Source: Pelagibacteraceae bacterium AG-390-L03 (GTDB lineage Bacteria; Pseudomonadota; Alphaproteobacteria; Pelagibacterales; Pelagibacteraceae). Taken from it: a DNA stretch of 64,000 nucleotides. The notes below the pieces were generated by a model. That model worked only from the letters and a program-made list of their open reading frames with translations. It did not search any database and was not told where the DNA came from. The position numbers and the translations under genes are program-made. The stretch covers positions 57,320 to 121,319 of the forward strand of contig QCHA01000003.1 in NCBI GenBank assembly GCA_003279685.1. Reading direction: 5' to 3'. Positions 1 to 7,657 of the stretch are shown here, piece after piece (position 1 is the stretch's first letter; each line of letters opens with the position of its first letter).

Positions 1-1268
1 AAGGCCTGATCTCCAATTAATATTACGACAATTTGTGCAGTAATTGTTGAGGTAGACTCTAGTGGATTTAAAGTTAAGTTAGCAGCTAATCCAGATGCCA
101 TCACTACAATCATTGTTTCACCTATTGCTCTTGAAACACCTAATAATATTGATCCAACAATTCCAGGTAAGGCTGCAGGAAAAATAACTTTTTTAATTGT
201 CTCTGATTTAGTTGCACCCATTGCATAACTTCCATCTCTAAGACTTTGAGGAACACTTGTAATAACATCGTCACTAAGACTAGATATAAATGGAATAATC
301 ATAATTCCCATCACTCCACCAGCAGCAAGAGCACTCTCAGCAGATACTTCTAGTCCCATTGCAGTTCCTATATCTTTTAAAAATGGTCCAACAGTTAAAG
401 CTGCAAAAAAACCATAAACCACTGTTGGTATACCTGCTAAGATCTCTATTAAAGGTTTAGCGTACTGTCTCACTTTATATGATGCATACTCAGCTAAATA
501 TATTCCGCTCATTAGTCCAATTGGAATAGCCACACACATTGCAATGAAAGCTATAAAAAAAGTACCTGCAAAAATTGGAACTGCGCCAAAAGTATCTGAA
601 TACATACTGGGATCCAAAGCCTCAGAGGAGTCTCTTACAAAAGCTTTTGCAGGATACCAATGTGTTCCAAAAACAAAATCAAACAAAGGGATTACTTTAA
701 AAAAATCTACTGTTTGAAATATCAATGAAAAGACAATTCCAACAGTAGTTAAAATTGCAGCTAAAGAAGCAGTAAATAAAACTGCTTTAAAAAACTTTTC
801 TACTGGTTCTCTCGTTCGATTATTCGATGAGATTCTTTTGTATGCATAAGCTACAGAAGCAATAATAATACATAAAACTATAACAACTTTTGAGCTTTGA
901 GCTATTGAACGAAGATTTAAATATTTTTCTGAAGATGTTTGGATAAAAGATGTAACCTCTCCTGTAAATTGACCACGTGAAAGTGCTTTTGTCTTTTCAT
1001 AAATTAAATTTAATTCGTCATCGAGATAACCTTGATTTGCATAGTCACTTAAAATTAATAGTTTTACGATCGTTGGTTCAAAAATTGCCCATAAAGAATA
1101 AATAATAAATGCTGGAATAGCACACCATATAGCAAGATAGTATCCATAGAATTGTGGGAGCGCTGTTAATCTTTTATTAGTTGATTGAATTGTGTATGCT
1201 TTTTTTCTTCCAAAATAATAACTTGTAAAGCCTAGTAAAACTATAAATATAAACAATATTAAATTCAA
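1..1268 (-). CDS. pstC: Phosphate ABC transporter permease PstC (3' end cut by window edge)
   Basis: Inner-membrane permease of the high-affinity phosphate importer PstSCAB. The frame is open for 422 codons and runs off the left edge, so the C-terminus is missing. The start is a TTG at 1268; it is chosen because AAAGGAG sits 5 nt upstream and no suitable ATG precedes the conserved region. An N-terminal extension of roughly 200 residues with two membrane segments comes before the permease core. The core holds the PstC-type stretch FDFVFGTHWYP, the segment AGIPTVVYGFFA, and a binding-protein-dependent permease loop (GATKSETIKKVIFPAALPG). It lies downstream of pstS in the same direction, with a terminator hairpin between them. 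pstA, pstB and phoU would be expected further left, outside the window. Confidence 0.93.
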   Translation of the reverse strand, partial: MNLILFIFIVLLGFTSYYFGRKKAYTIQSTNKRLTALPQFYGYYLAIWCAIPAFIIYSLWAIFEPTIVKLLILSDYANQGYLDDELNLIYEKTKALSRGQFTGEVTSFIQTSSEKYLNLRSIAQSSKVVIVLCIIIASVAYAYKRISSNNRTREPVEKFFKAVLFTASLAAILTTVGIVFSLIFQTVDFFKVIPLFDFVFGTHWYPAKAFVRDSSEALDPSMYSDTFGAVPIFAGTFFIAFIAMCVAIPIGLMSGIYLAEYASYKVRQYAKPLIEILAGIPTVVYGFFAALTVGPFLKDIGTAMGLEVSAESALAAGGVMGIMIIPFISSLSDDVITSVPQSLRDGSYAMGATKSETIKKVIFPAALPGIVGSILLGVSRAIGETMIVVMASGLAANLTLNPLESTSTITAQIVVILIGDQA

Positions 1269-1301
1269 AGAATCTCCTTTACGTTGACTTTACACTTTTC
1301 C

Positions 1302-1329
1302 AAAAAAAAGGGGTCTAGAAAGACCCCTT
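1302..1329 (-). terminator. Rho-independent terminator between pstS and pstC
   Basis: A 9-bp perfect stem (AAGGGGTCT / AGACCCCTT, loop TTCT on the transcribed strand) is followed on the minus strand by a run of T. It lies between the pstS stop and the pstC start. It probably ends most pstS transcripts and lets a fraction read into pstC, giving more binding protein than permease. Confidence 0.85.
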
Positions 1330-1354
1330 AATTTATATTTGTTAACCAAACTTA

Positions 1355-2386
1355 TTAATCAGCCATTGCAACTAGTTTTTTCGCATTAGTTCTAGTTGTT
1401 TTATACAACGTCTTATCTAATGGAACTAATCCAATATCAGCTAAATAGCCATTCTTACCTATAGCTTTAGTTGTAGTGAACTCTTTTACAAATTCATGTA
1501 AACCAGGGATCACGCCAACATGAGCTTTTTTCACATAGAAAAATAAAGGTCTTGCAACTGCATAGCTGTAATCTTGAATAGATTTTAAAGATGGTTGACC
1601 GCCATCAATGCTAGCAGCTTGTAATTTATCTTTAGCAGCTAAGAAATAACTAAAACCAAAGAAACCAAACATTTCTTTATCTTGTACTAATTTTTGAATG
1701 ATTAAACTGTCGTTTTCACCAACTTCAATAGCAGCACCATCTTCTCTGTAAAGTTTTTGTGGTTTTTTATATTTTTTGTTTCCAGCTTCAAAACCTGCTT
1801 TGTAAAGAGCTTTAGCTTCTTTAGTCATACCTTTTTTCATCACCAAAGAATTCCAAGCATCTCTAGTTCCTGATGTTCCTGGAGGAATCATTACTGAAAT
1901 TTTTTGTTTTGGTAAACTAGGATCAATTTGGTCCCAAGTTTTATAAATATTTGGAACTAATTTACCATCAACAACTGTATGAGCAGCTAGTGCTAAATAC
2001 AATTGTTCTTTAGTAAAGTTTACTGGTTTTGCATCTAAGCTGTATGCTAAAGTAATACCGTCATTACCAATTACGATTTCAACGATTTCATTAACACCAT
2101 TTTTTTTACATAGAGCTTTTTCTTTATCTTTCATAGCTCTTGATGCATTTGTTATATCTGGATGGTTCTCACCAACACCAGCACAGAATAGTTTAGCTCC
2201 TCCACCAGTACCAGTAGACTCGATCACAGGAGTTTTAAATCCTGAACCACCGAATCTTTCAGCAACAACAGTCGCGTAAGGGAATACTGTAGATGAACCA
2301 ACTATTTTAATTTGATCTCTTGCTTGAGCAACTGTTGCAATTGTTAAAGCAACAAGCGAAGCAATTATTATAGTTAGTTTTTTCAT
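1355..2386 (-). CDS. pstS: Phosphate-binding periplasmic protein PstS
   Basis: Captures inorganic phosphate in the periplasm for PstCAB. The start is placed at the ATG at 2386 (MKKLTIII...) rather than six codons upstream, because AAGGA lies 9 nt before it and it begins a clean signal peptide ending at about residue 22 (AQA/RD). That gives 343 residues, usual for the family. Phosphate-ligand motifs are visible: VGSSTVFPYA near the N-terminus and PGTSGTRDAW in the middle. A tandem Pho-box lies about 70-95 nt upstream of the start, so induction by PhoB under phosphate limitation is likely. Confidence 0.97.
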   Translation of the reverse strand: MKKLTIIIASLVALTIATVAQARDQIKIVGSSTVFPYATVVAERFGGSGFKTPVIESTGTGGGAKLFCAGVGENHPDITNASRAMKDKEKALCKKNGVNEIVEIVIGNDGITLAYSLDAKPVNFTKEQLYLALAAHTVVDGKLVPNIYKTWDQIDPSLPKQKISVMIPPGTSGTRDAWNSLVMKKGMTKEAKALYKAGFEAGNKKYKKPQKLYREDGAAIEVGENDSLIIQKLVQDKEMFGFFGFSYFLAAKDKLQAASIDGGQPSLKSIQDYSYAVARPLFFYVKKAHVGVIPGLHEFVKEFTTTKAIGKNGYLADIGLVPLDKTLYKTTRTNAKKLVAMAD

Positions 2387-2452
2387 TATCTTTAATCCTT
2401 TCATTGTTAATTAAAAGATTTTAGACTCGTATAAATTTATTGAATCTTTAAT

Positions 2453-2481
2453 ATTACAGAATTGTTACAGTTTTGTTAAAA
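2453..2481 (-). promoter_or_regulatory. Pho box (PhoB operator) upstream of pstS
   Basis: Read on the minus strand, three 7-mers sit at an 11-bp period: TTTTAAC (degenerate), then CTGTAAC, then CTGTAAT, separated by 4-nt AT-rich spacers. This matches the PhoB consensus of CTGTCAT-like direct repeats spaced by 4 nt. The last repeat is placed where a -35 element would be, with TTATAC about 18 nt further on as a possible -10. Confidence 0.8.
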
Positions 2482-2491
2482 AGGTAACTTT

Positions 2492-3100
2492 TTAGTTGTA
2501 TTTCATCGAGATAATAATCTCATTATTTTCGGTTTCCAAGCCACCTTTGCATGAAATTGGATTAACATTATCCTTAAAAGCAAGTTCTGTTGTAGGTCTT
2601 AAAACAACTTCCAGTTTTACCAAATTAACCAATTCCTCAAGTACACTTTGATCATAACGCCATTTTGGCCAACTAGATGGTGTAGAAAAAATAGTTGTTA
2701 AATAGCTTGTTGCCATAGTAAATCTATAATTACTCATATTTTCATTTCTTAGTAAATGATCTCTTACAGAATTAAATATATTTCGACATCTAAATGTATC
2801 TGACATGTAGTTTTCTTTTTTTAAATTTTCGTTTACGGGAATTGAAATAATTAGATCTACTGAATTGTTTCGATATGAAGTAAGAACATCCATGTAAATA
2901 TCTTCGTATGGTACATCTTTGTGTTTTTTAATTTCAGGATAAGAGCTTTTTAAATCTTCTTGTAATCTAAAAATACCAATATCGAATACAGTTAATTGTT
3001 GGTTCCTTAAAATTGTAGAAATATCAGATGATATACTTTTAGTAATCATCAACATCAAAGCAAATATAATGATGGAAATATAATTTAATATCTTAACCAT
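2492..3100 (-). CDS. Unknown secreted or periplasmic protein between phoR and pstS
   Basis: A 202-residue protein I do not recognise. Residues 1-25 form a hydrophobic N-terminal segment that reads as a signal peptide (IIIFALMLMI core, then SISSD). The remainder is soluble and mixed in charge, with cysteines near residues 104 and 184 that could form a disulfide. No catalytic motif is apparent. It is transcribed toward pstS, and the pstS Pho box lies just past its 3' end. Position between the PhoR-type kinase and pstS suggests a role in phosphate physiology, but that is inference from context only. Confidence 0.75.
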   Translation of the reverse strand: MVKILNYISIIIFALMLMITKSISSDISTILRNQQLTVFDIGIFRLQEDLKSSYPEIKKHKDVPYEDIYMDVLTSYRNNSVDLIISIPVNENLKKENYMSDTFRCRNIFNSVRDHLLRNENMSNYRFTMATSYLTTIFSTPSSWPKWRYDQSVLEELVNLVKLEVVLRPTTELAFKDNVNPISCKGGLETENNEIIISMKYN

Positions 3101-3197
3101 AATAAAAATTTTAAATAAACTATGGTTTTAATCAATAAAAGATTTGTTAAATAATGGCCCAATTAAAGTTAATATTAAATGATTTTTTAAAAACTAA

Positions 3198-4352
3198 TTA
3201 TTTTGTTGGAAGATATATTTTAATTTCTGTTCCTTTATTAACTTTGCTATGAATCTCATAATCGCCTCTGTGCTGAGATATAATATGCTTCATGATAGCT
3301 AAACCTAAACCTGTACCACCAATTTTTTTACTTTTTTCTGTATCAACTCTAAAAAATCTTTCTGTTATTCTTGGAATTAACTGTTGTGGTATTCCAATTC
3401 CCTCATCTTTGATACTAATTAAAATATTTTTAGTAATTAATTTACCTGCACTATTTTGACTTTTGACATGAATATTTTTTTCATCACTTGAGTATTTAAT
3501 TGCATTATCAATTAAGTTTGAAAAAACAGTTAACAGTTTTTCATTATCACCAAAAACTAACGTTGGTTCCATAAGATCAATATGTAAATTAATTTTCTTT
3601 TTTTTAAGAACTAATTCAAAGTTACTTTTAATATTTGTAAAAATATCATTTAAGTTTACGATGTTGCTAGGTTTGATATGTTCTTCCAATTCTATTCTAC
3701 TTAAAATCAATAAATCATTAATAAGGTTTTCCATTCTTTCTACCTGGTCAGACATGATAGACATAAATTTTTTTTGTGCAGCTTTATCATCTGAAGCTGG
3801 TCCAAGAATAGTTTCTAAAGAGCCTTTAATCGAGACTAAAGGGGTTCTTAATTCGTGACTAACATTGGCAACAAAATCAGTTTTTAACTTTTGAGCTTTA
3901 GTTATTTCTGTAAAATCTTTAAGAAATAAAACAACGGAATCTGTTTCTGGAAATAAATGAGTAGGACCAGGTATGATATAAATTTTATACAGTTGGTATG
4001 ATGGTAAATTTATTTCAACATTTACATTCTTTGTGCTTTGATCTTTAATAGCTTCATCAATTGTTTCTAATAACTTTGTGTCTCTTATTACGCTAGAAAT
4101 ATTTTTATCAATTAAGTTTTCACCAAAACGTTGTTTTGCACTTTTGTTTAAATATTTAATTAAATTGTATTTATCTAAGGCAAAAAATTGATCTTCTAAT
4201 TCTTCAATAATTACTCTTTTTCCTAAATCATCTTTATTAGTCTTGTTTACGACTGGAGCTAAATTTTCAGGCTTAAAATTTTTTTTAAATAAAAAATATA
4301 ATAAAACAATTATTATAACTATAAGTGTTACCTCTGTCCAAAACATGGACAT
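3198..4352 (-). CDS. phoR: PhoR-type membrane sensor histidine kinase
   Basis: Probable phosphate-regulon sensor kinase that phosphorylates PhoB. Order of parts: one N-terminal membrane segment (about residues 7-22), a PAS-like domain (about 50-150), a HisKA dimerisation domain with the phospho-accepting His at 166 in VSHELRTPL, and a complete HATPase domain. The ATPase boxes are N box NLIDNAIKYS near 280, G1 DEGIGIP at 316-322, F box ERFFRV near 331 and G2 GGTGLGLA near 345. Length of 384 is usual for single-TM PhoR proteins. It follows agt by 28 nt and precedes the unknown secreted gene and pstS, the typical alphaproteobacterial place for phoR. Specificity for PhoB is inferred from context. 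Confidence 0.85.
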   Translation of the reverse strand: MSMFWTEVTLIVIIIVLLYFLFKKNFKPENLAPVVNKTNKDDLGKRVIIEELEDQFFALDKYNLIKYLNKSAKQRFGENLIDKNISSVIRDTKLLETIDEAIKDQSTKNVNVEINLPSYQLYKIYIIPGPTHLFPETDSVVLFLKDFTEITKAQKLKTDFVANVSHELRTPLVSIKGSLETILGPASDDKAAQKKFMSIMSDQVERMENLINDLLILSRIELEEHIKPSNIVNLNDIFTNIKSNFELVLKKKKINLHIDLMEPTLVFGDNEKLLTVFSNLIDNAIKYSSDEKNIHVKSQNSAGKLITKNILISIKDEGIGIPQQLIPRITERFFRVDTEKSKKIGGTGLGLAIMKHIISQHRGDYEIHSKVNKGTEIKIYLPTK

Positions 4353-4380
4353 GTTTTAACAAATGTAATTAATATTGTCT

Positions 4381-5388
4381 TTAATTATTAGGTGAAATAT
4401 TTTCAAAGAATATTTTTGCTGTTTCTTCCCAACTATATTTTTTAGCAAATTCTAGACAATCTTCTCGATTTACTTTTAGTGCCTTAAGTGCGGAGATTTT
4501 GAGGTCTTGATCTAATGTATCTATTTTAGACCCACTTAATATATCTATAGGACCAGGAACTGGATAAGCTGCAACAGGTGTTCCACAATTTAAAGACTCT
4601 AACACAACTATACCAAAAGTATCTGTTTTACTTGGAAATACAAAAACATCAGATGATGCAAAATGAGATGCTAATTCTCCATTAGTTTTTTCACCTAAAA
4701 AAAAATCATTTGGATATTTTTTTTTCAAATTATTTAAGTTAGGACCTTTTCCAATTATAACTTTAGTGCCTTCTAGATCTAGATCTAAAAATGCTTTAAT
4801 ATTTTTTTCAACTGCAACTCTACCGACGTATATCCATATGGGTCTTTTATAAGGTAAATCTCTTTTAACTGGATTTTTAAATGCACCATGATTACCTCCC
4901 CTAGTCCATGTAACCATTTTATTGTTATCAATACCTAGCGCTATTAACTCATCACGCATAGACTCTGTTGTTATTAAAATTCTTTCAGCTTTATTGTGGA
5001 AGTTACACAAAAATTTTTCTGACCATTTTGATGGTATTATAGGCATATATAATTTGATGTATTTATCAAATCTTGTATGAAAACTTGTTGTAAATTTTAA
5101 GCCTTTTTTAATACAATGCCTTCTCGCCATGAAACCAAGAGGTCCTTCTGTTGCAATATGTATTGCATCAGGTTTAATTGAATTGATTAAATTACTTACA
5201 CGAGGCCAAACATTTAAAGATAATCTAATTTCATTATATTTAGGCATAGGCACAGTAAGAAATTGTTGAGGAGTAATATATTCAATTATGTGACCTTGAG
5301 ATTTAAGAATTTCACCAGTTTCATGAAGAGTTCGAACAACACCATTAACCTGAGGGTAGTAAGCATCTGTTACTATTAATATTTTCAT
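4381..5388 (-). CDS. agt: GT4 glycosyltransferase, probable glycolipid synthase Agt
   Basis: A 335-residue GT-B fold, family 4 glycosyltransferase. Seen: N-terminal acceptor-domain motif NGVVRTLHETGEIL, the SFHTRFDKYIKLYMP segment, nucleotide-sugar domain opening YVGRVAVEKNI, and a C-terminal ExxxxxxxE-type motif (DTFGIVVLESLNCGTPVAAY). It starts 3 nt after the plcP-like gene on the same strand, so the two are co-transcribed. In marine alphaproteobacteria a PlcP-Agt pair replaces phospholipids with glycosyl-diacylglycerols during phosphate starvation. Agt uses the diacylglycerol made by PlcP. The pairing and the adjacent pho/pst genes support this role; the sugar donor cannot be read from sequence. 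Confidence 0.85.
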   Translation of the reverse strand: MKILIVTDAYYPQVNGVVRTLHETGEILKSQGHIIEYITPQQFLTVPMPKYNEIRLSLNVWPRVSNLINSIKPDAIHIATEGPLGFMARRHCIKKGLKFTTSFHTRFDKYIKLYMPIIPSKWSEKFLCNFHNKAERILITTESMRDELIALGIDNNKMVTWTRGGNHGAFKNPVKRDLPYKRPIWIYVGRVAVEKNIKAFLDLDLEGTKVIIGKGPNLNNLKKKYPNDFFLGEKTNGELASHFASSDVFVFPSKTDTFGIVVLESLNCGTPVAAYPVPGPIDILSGSKIDTLDQDLKISALKALKVNREDCLEFAKKYSWEETAKIFFENISPNN

Positions 5389-5391
5389 TTT

Positions 5392-6198
5392 CTAAGATGC
5401 TTTTTTGAATTTAGTAACTTTATCTTTGTCAAAATTTTCCGAAATATACTCGTTTCTTTTCTTGTCCCAATAAATAATTTCAAAGGTTCCATCATATTTT
5501 TCGACTAATGCAGTACAAGACTCTACCCAGTCTCCACAATTTAAATAATTAACACCATCATAATTTAAATCTTCAGCGTGATGTATGTGACCACAAATTA
5601 TTCCATCAAATTTTTTTCTTTTTGCATAGTCTGAAAGTGTTTTTTCATATTCACCAATATATTTAACTGCGTTCTTTACTTTGTATTTTAAAAATTTCGC
5701 TAAAGACCAATAATTTTTGCCTCTTAGTTTTCTGACAAAATTAATAACAATATTTATTTTAAGTAATAATTCATAAGCAATGGATCCCAATTTAGATAAC
5801 CATTTTGCATATTTCATCACTCCATCCCAAGCATCACCATGAACGACTAAATATTTTTTACCTAATAGTGTTTCATGAATAACTCTATTTACAATTTTAA
5901 TATCACCCAAATGCATTGGGATAAATTTTCTAAAGACTTCATCATGATTTCCAATTATATAAAATACTTTTGTTCCGTGTCTCGCTTTTCTTAATATTTT
6001 TTGAATGACATCATTATGCTCTTGAGGCCAATAGAAGCTTTTTTGCATAGCCCAAACATCGATGATATCTCCAACCAAATAAAGGTTTTCAGATCTTGAA
6101 TTTTTGAAAAATTCTAAAAGCTTGTTTGCTTGACAACCTTTGGTACCAAGGTGCACATCAGATATAAATATACTCTTATATTTTAATAGTGAGGCCAT
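5392..6198 (-). CDS. plcP: PlcP-type metallophosphoesterase (phospholipase C)
   Basis: Calcineurin-like metallophosphoesterase with the full metal-binding set: SDVHLG, GDIIDVW, GNHDE, VHGDAWD and GHIHH. The start is set at the ATG at 6198 (MASLLKY); an upstream in-frame TTG at 6222 is less likely and would overlap the Pho-box repeats. This gives 268 residues. The fold is shared with the lipid A enzyme LpxH, but this genome segment carries LpxI for that step (45225-46010), so LpxH activity need not be invoked. Pairing with agt and closeness to phoR-pst favour PlcP, which removes headgroups from phospholipids to release diacylglycerol when phosphate is scarce. Confidence 0.83.
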   Translation of the reverse strand: MASLLKYKSIFISDVHLGTKGCQANKLLEFFKNSRSENLYLVGDIIDVWAMQKSFYWPQEHNDVIQKILRKARHGTKVFYIIGNHDEVFRKFIPMHLGDIKIVNRVIHETLLGKKYLVVHGDAWDGVMKYAKWLSKLGSIAYELLLKINIVINFVRKLRGKNYWSLAKFLKYKVKNAVKYIGEYEKTLSDYAKRKKFDGIICGHIHHAEDLNYDGVNYLNCGDWVESCTALVEKYDGTFEIIYWDKKRNEYISENFDKDKVTKFKKAS

Positions 6199-6211
6199 TA
6201 AAAAAATTTTT

Positions 6212-6229
6212 TTGTAACACAACTGTAAC
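6212..6229 (+). promoter_or_regulatory. Pho box in the plcP / lipid-kinase divergent intergenic region
   Basis: On the plus strand TTGTAAC and CTGTAAC are direct repeats separated by ACAA, an 11-bp period identical to the arrangement before pstS. The orientation points toward the lipid kinase at 6297. A weaker candidate facing plcP is seen on the minus strand around 6254-6271 (TTTTAAT, 4 nt, CCTTAAC). Confidence 0.68.
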
Positions 6230-6296
6230 TCGAATCATCTATTTCTTATCCCATTGAAATGTTAAGGATTTATTAAAATTTAATTACGAAAAAAAT

Positions 6297-7181
6297 ATGC
6301 ATTATTGTTTGATTTATAATCTTAATTCCTCCTCAGGAAAAAAATTAAAATTAATAAATAAAATCTATGAAAAATTAAAGATCAATAACACTGTAGATTA
6401 TTTTAAAACTAAATCTGAAAAAGAGGCAAAAAACATATTTCTTAAATTTAAAAATAAAAATTATGATAGATTGATAGTCGCTGGTGGAGATGGATCAGTT
6501 TCATTTGCTATTAATGAATTGATTAAAAATGACTTCGTTTTTAATGATAATTTTAAAATTGGATATATACCAGCTGGAACAGCCAATTTACTTCAGGCAG
6601 AGTTATCAATAACGAAAAAGGTAGATAATATTTGTGATGTTTTAACATCAAATAATTATAAACAATCAAATCTTATAAAAATAAATAAAAATTATTTTTT
6701 TTTGATGGCTGGTATAGGTTGGGATGCAAAAATTGTTCACTCTATTGATACTCGTTTAAAAAAAATACTTGGAAAAATAATATTTGGTCTAAAGGGATTT
6801 CAGCATTTTTTATTTATGAATAATAATAAATTAAATGTTTACTTTGATGGACAAAAACATAAAGCTGATTGGATATTGTCATCTAATACTAAATATTATG
6901 CAGGTCATCATAAAATTAATCAGTCAAATATTTTTGATGGTAAGCTTGTAACTTATGTGTTTAAAGATTTAACCAGATTAAAACTTATATATTACATATT
7001 TTTAATAATTATTTACGGAGATTTATCAAGGAACAAATCTGTTATAACTACATATTCAAAAAATATTCATATTGATGGCAATAATTTTGAAATTCCCGTT
7101 CAGATTGATGGGGACAATTTTGGATGTCATAAAAATATTGATATTGAGTTTTCAGAAAAAAAAGTAAATTTTTTAATATAA
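6297..7181 (+). CDS. Diacylglycerol kinase-family lipid kinase
   Basis: A 294-residue protein of the DAGK catalytic (YegS/DgkB-like) family. Seen: the nucleotide-binding motif AGGDGSVSFAINEL near residues 62-75, the second conserved element PAGTANLLQAEL near 97-108, GIGWDAKIV near 139, and a basic C-terminal beta-rich domain. It would phosphorylate diacylglycerol or a related lipid to the phosphatidate form. It is divergent from plcP, with a Pho-box repeat pointing at it from 68 nt upstream. A reasonable reading is that it disposes of, or recycles, diacylglycerol generated by PlcP. The exact substrate is not determined. Confidence 0.82.
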   Translation: MHYCLIYNLNSSSGKKLKLINKIYEKLKINNTVDYFKTKSEKEAKNIFLKFKNKNYDRLIVAGGDGSVSFAINELIKNDFVFNDNFKIGYIPAGTANLLQAELSITKKVDNICDVLTSNNYKQSNLIKINKNYFFLMAGIGWDAKIVHSIDTRLKKILGKIIFGLKGFQHFLFMNNNKLNVYFDGQKHKADWILSSNTKYYAGHHKINQSNIFDGKLVTYVFKDLTRLKLIYYIFLIIIYGDLSRNKSVITTYSKNIHIDGNNFEIPVQIDGDNFGCHKNIDIEFSEKKVNFLI

Positions 7182-7257
7182 TTTTTAAACATAAGAACCT
7201 AACAAGATTTATTTTTACTTGAATATTTCGTTTAAATATTATTAATTTATCATTTAT

Positions 7258-7266
7258 TAAAGGAGG
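7258..7266 (+). promoter_or_regulatory. Strong Shine-Dalgarno for the lysine-rich small protein
   Basis: The sequence AAAGGAGG ends 5 nt before the ATG at 7272. Such a strong site is uncommon among the genes in this window and decides the start against an overlapping TTG one codon earlier. Confidence 0.75.
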
Positions 7267-7271
7267 TTTTG

Positions 7272-7481
7272 ATGAATAAAAAATTAAAGAAAAATGAAAA
7301 AAAAAAGAAGAAGATTACTAAATCAATAAATAAACTTAAAAATAAGATCAATTTAAAAGAAAAAAAATTATCTAAAATTAATATAAAAATTGCTAGCGTA
7401 GAAAAAAAAGTTGCTAATAAAAAAGCAAAAAAACTAGCTAAAAAAAAATCTAGTGAAAGCTCTACATCTGTAAATAACTAA
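7272..7481 (+). CDS. Lysine-rich small coiled-coil protein, unknown function
   Basis: A 69-residue protein dominated by Lys (more than a third), with Asn, Ile and Leu and a Ser-rich tail. Residues about 15-50 have regular Ile/Leu spacing compatible with a short amphipathic coiled coil, and the whole protein is strongly basic. The start at 7272 is fixed by AAAGGAGG 5 nt upstream. A 13-bp hairpin lies just after the stop. I recognise no family. High basicity would suit nucleic-acid binding, as in small histone H1-like proteins, but that is a guess. Confidence 0.7.
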   Translation: MNKKLKKNEKKKKKITKSINKLKNKINLKEKKLSKINIKIASVEKKVANKKAKKLAKKKSSESSTSVNN

Positions 7482-7494
7482 TTTCGAAATTCGT

Positions 7495-7528
7495 CTTTCT
7501 CTCTTCTAAATTAGCAGAAGAGAGAAAG
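7495..7528 (+). terminator. 13-bp perfect hairpin after the lysine-rich gene
   Basis: CTTTCTCTCTTCT and its exact complement flank an 8-nt loop, starting 13 nt after the stop codon. No T-run follows on either strand, so it is not a standard intrinsic terminator. It could protect the mRNA 3' end or act with Rho. Confidence 0.5.
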
Positions 7529-7657
7529 TAGTTAATTAACAAAATTTAAGTTAAAAAGGGGAGAAAATTAATTTTTATTAAACTATAAATTTTGTTAATG
7601 TTTTTTAGATGATTTTAGTTACAAAAATATTTATCTAGTATTACAATTATATTAATC

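Noticed and set aside
5392..6222. Calcineurin-like enzyme as LpxH (lipid A), and a start at the TTG at 6222
   Set aside because: LpxI for the same reaction is encoded at 45225-46010, and neighbours agt, phoR and pst favour PlcP. The TTG start would overlap the Pho-box repeats; an ATG lies 24 nt inside.
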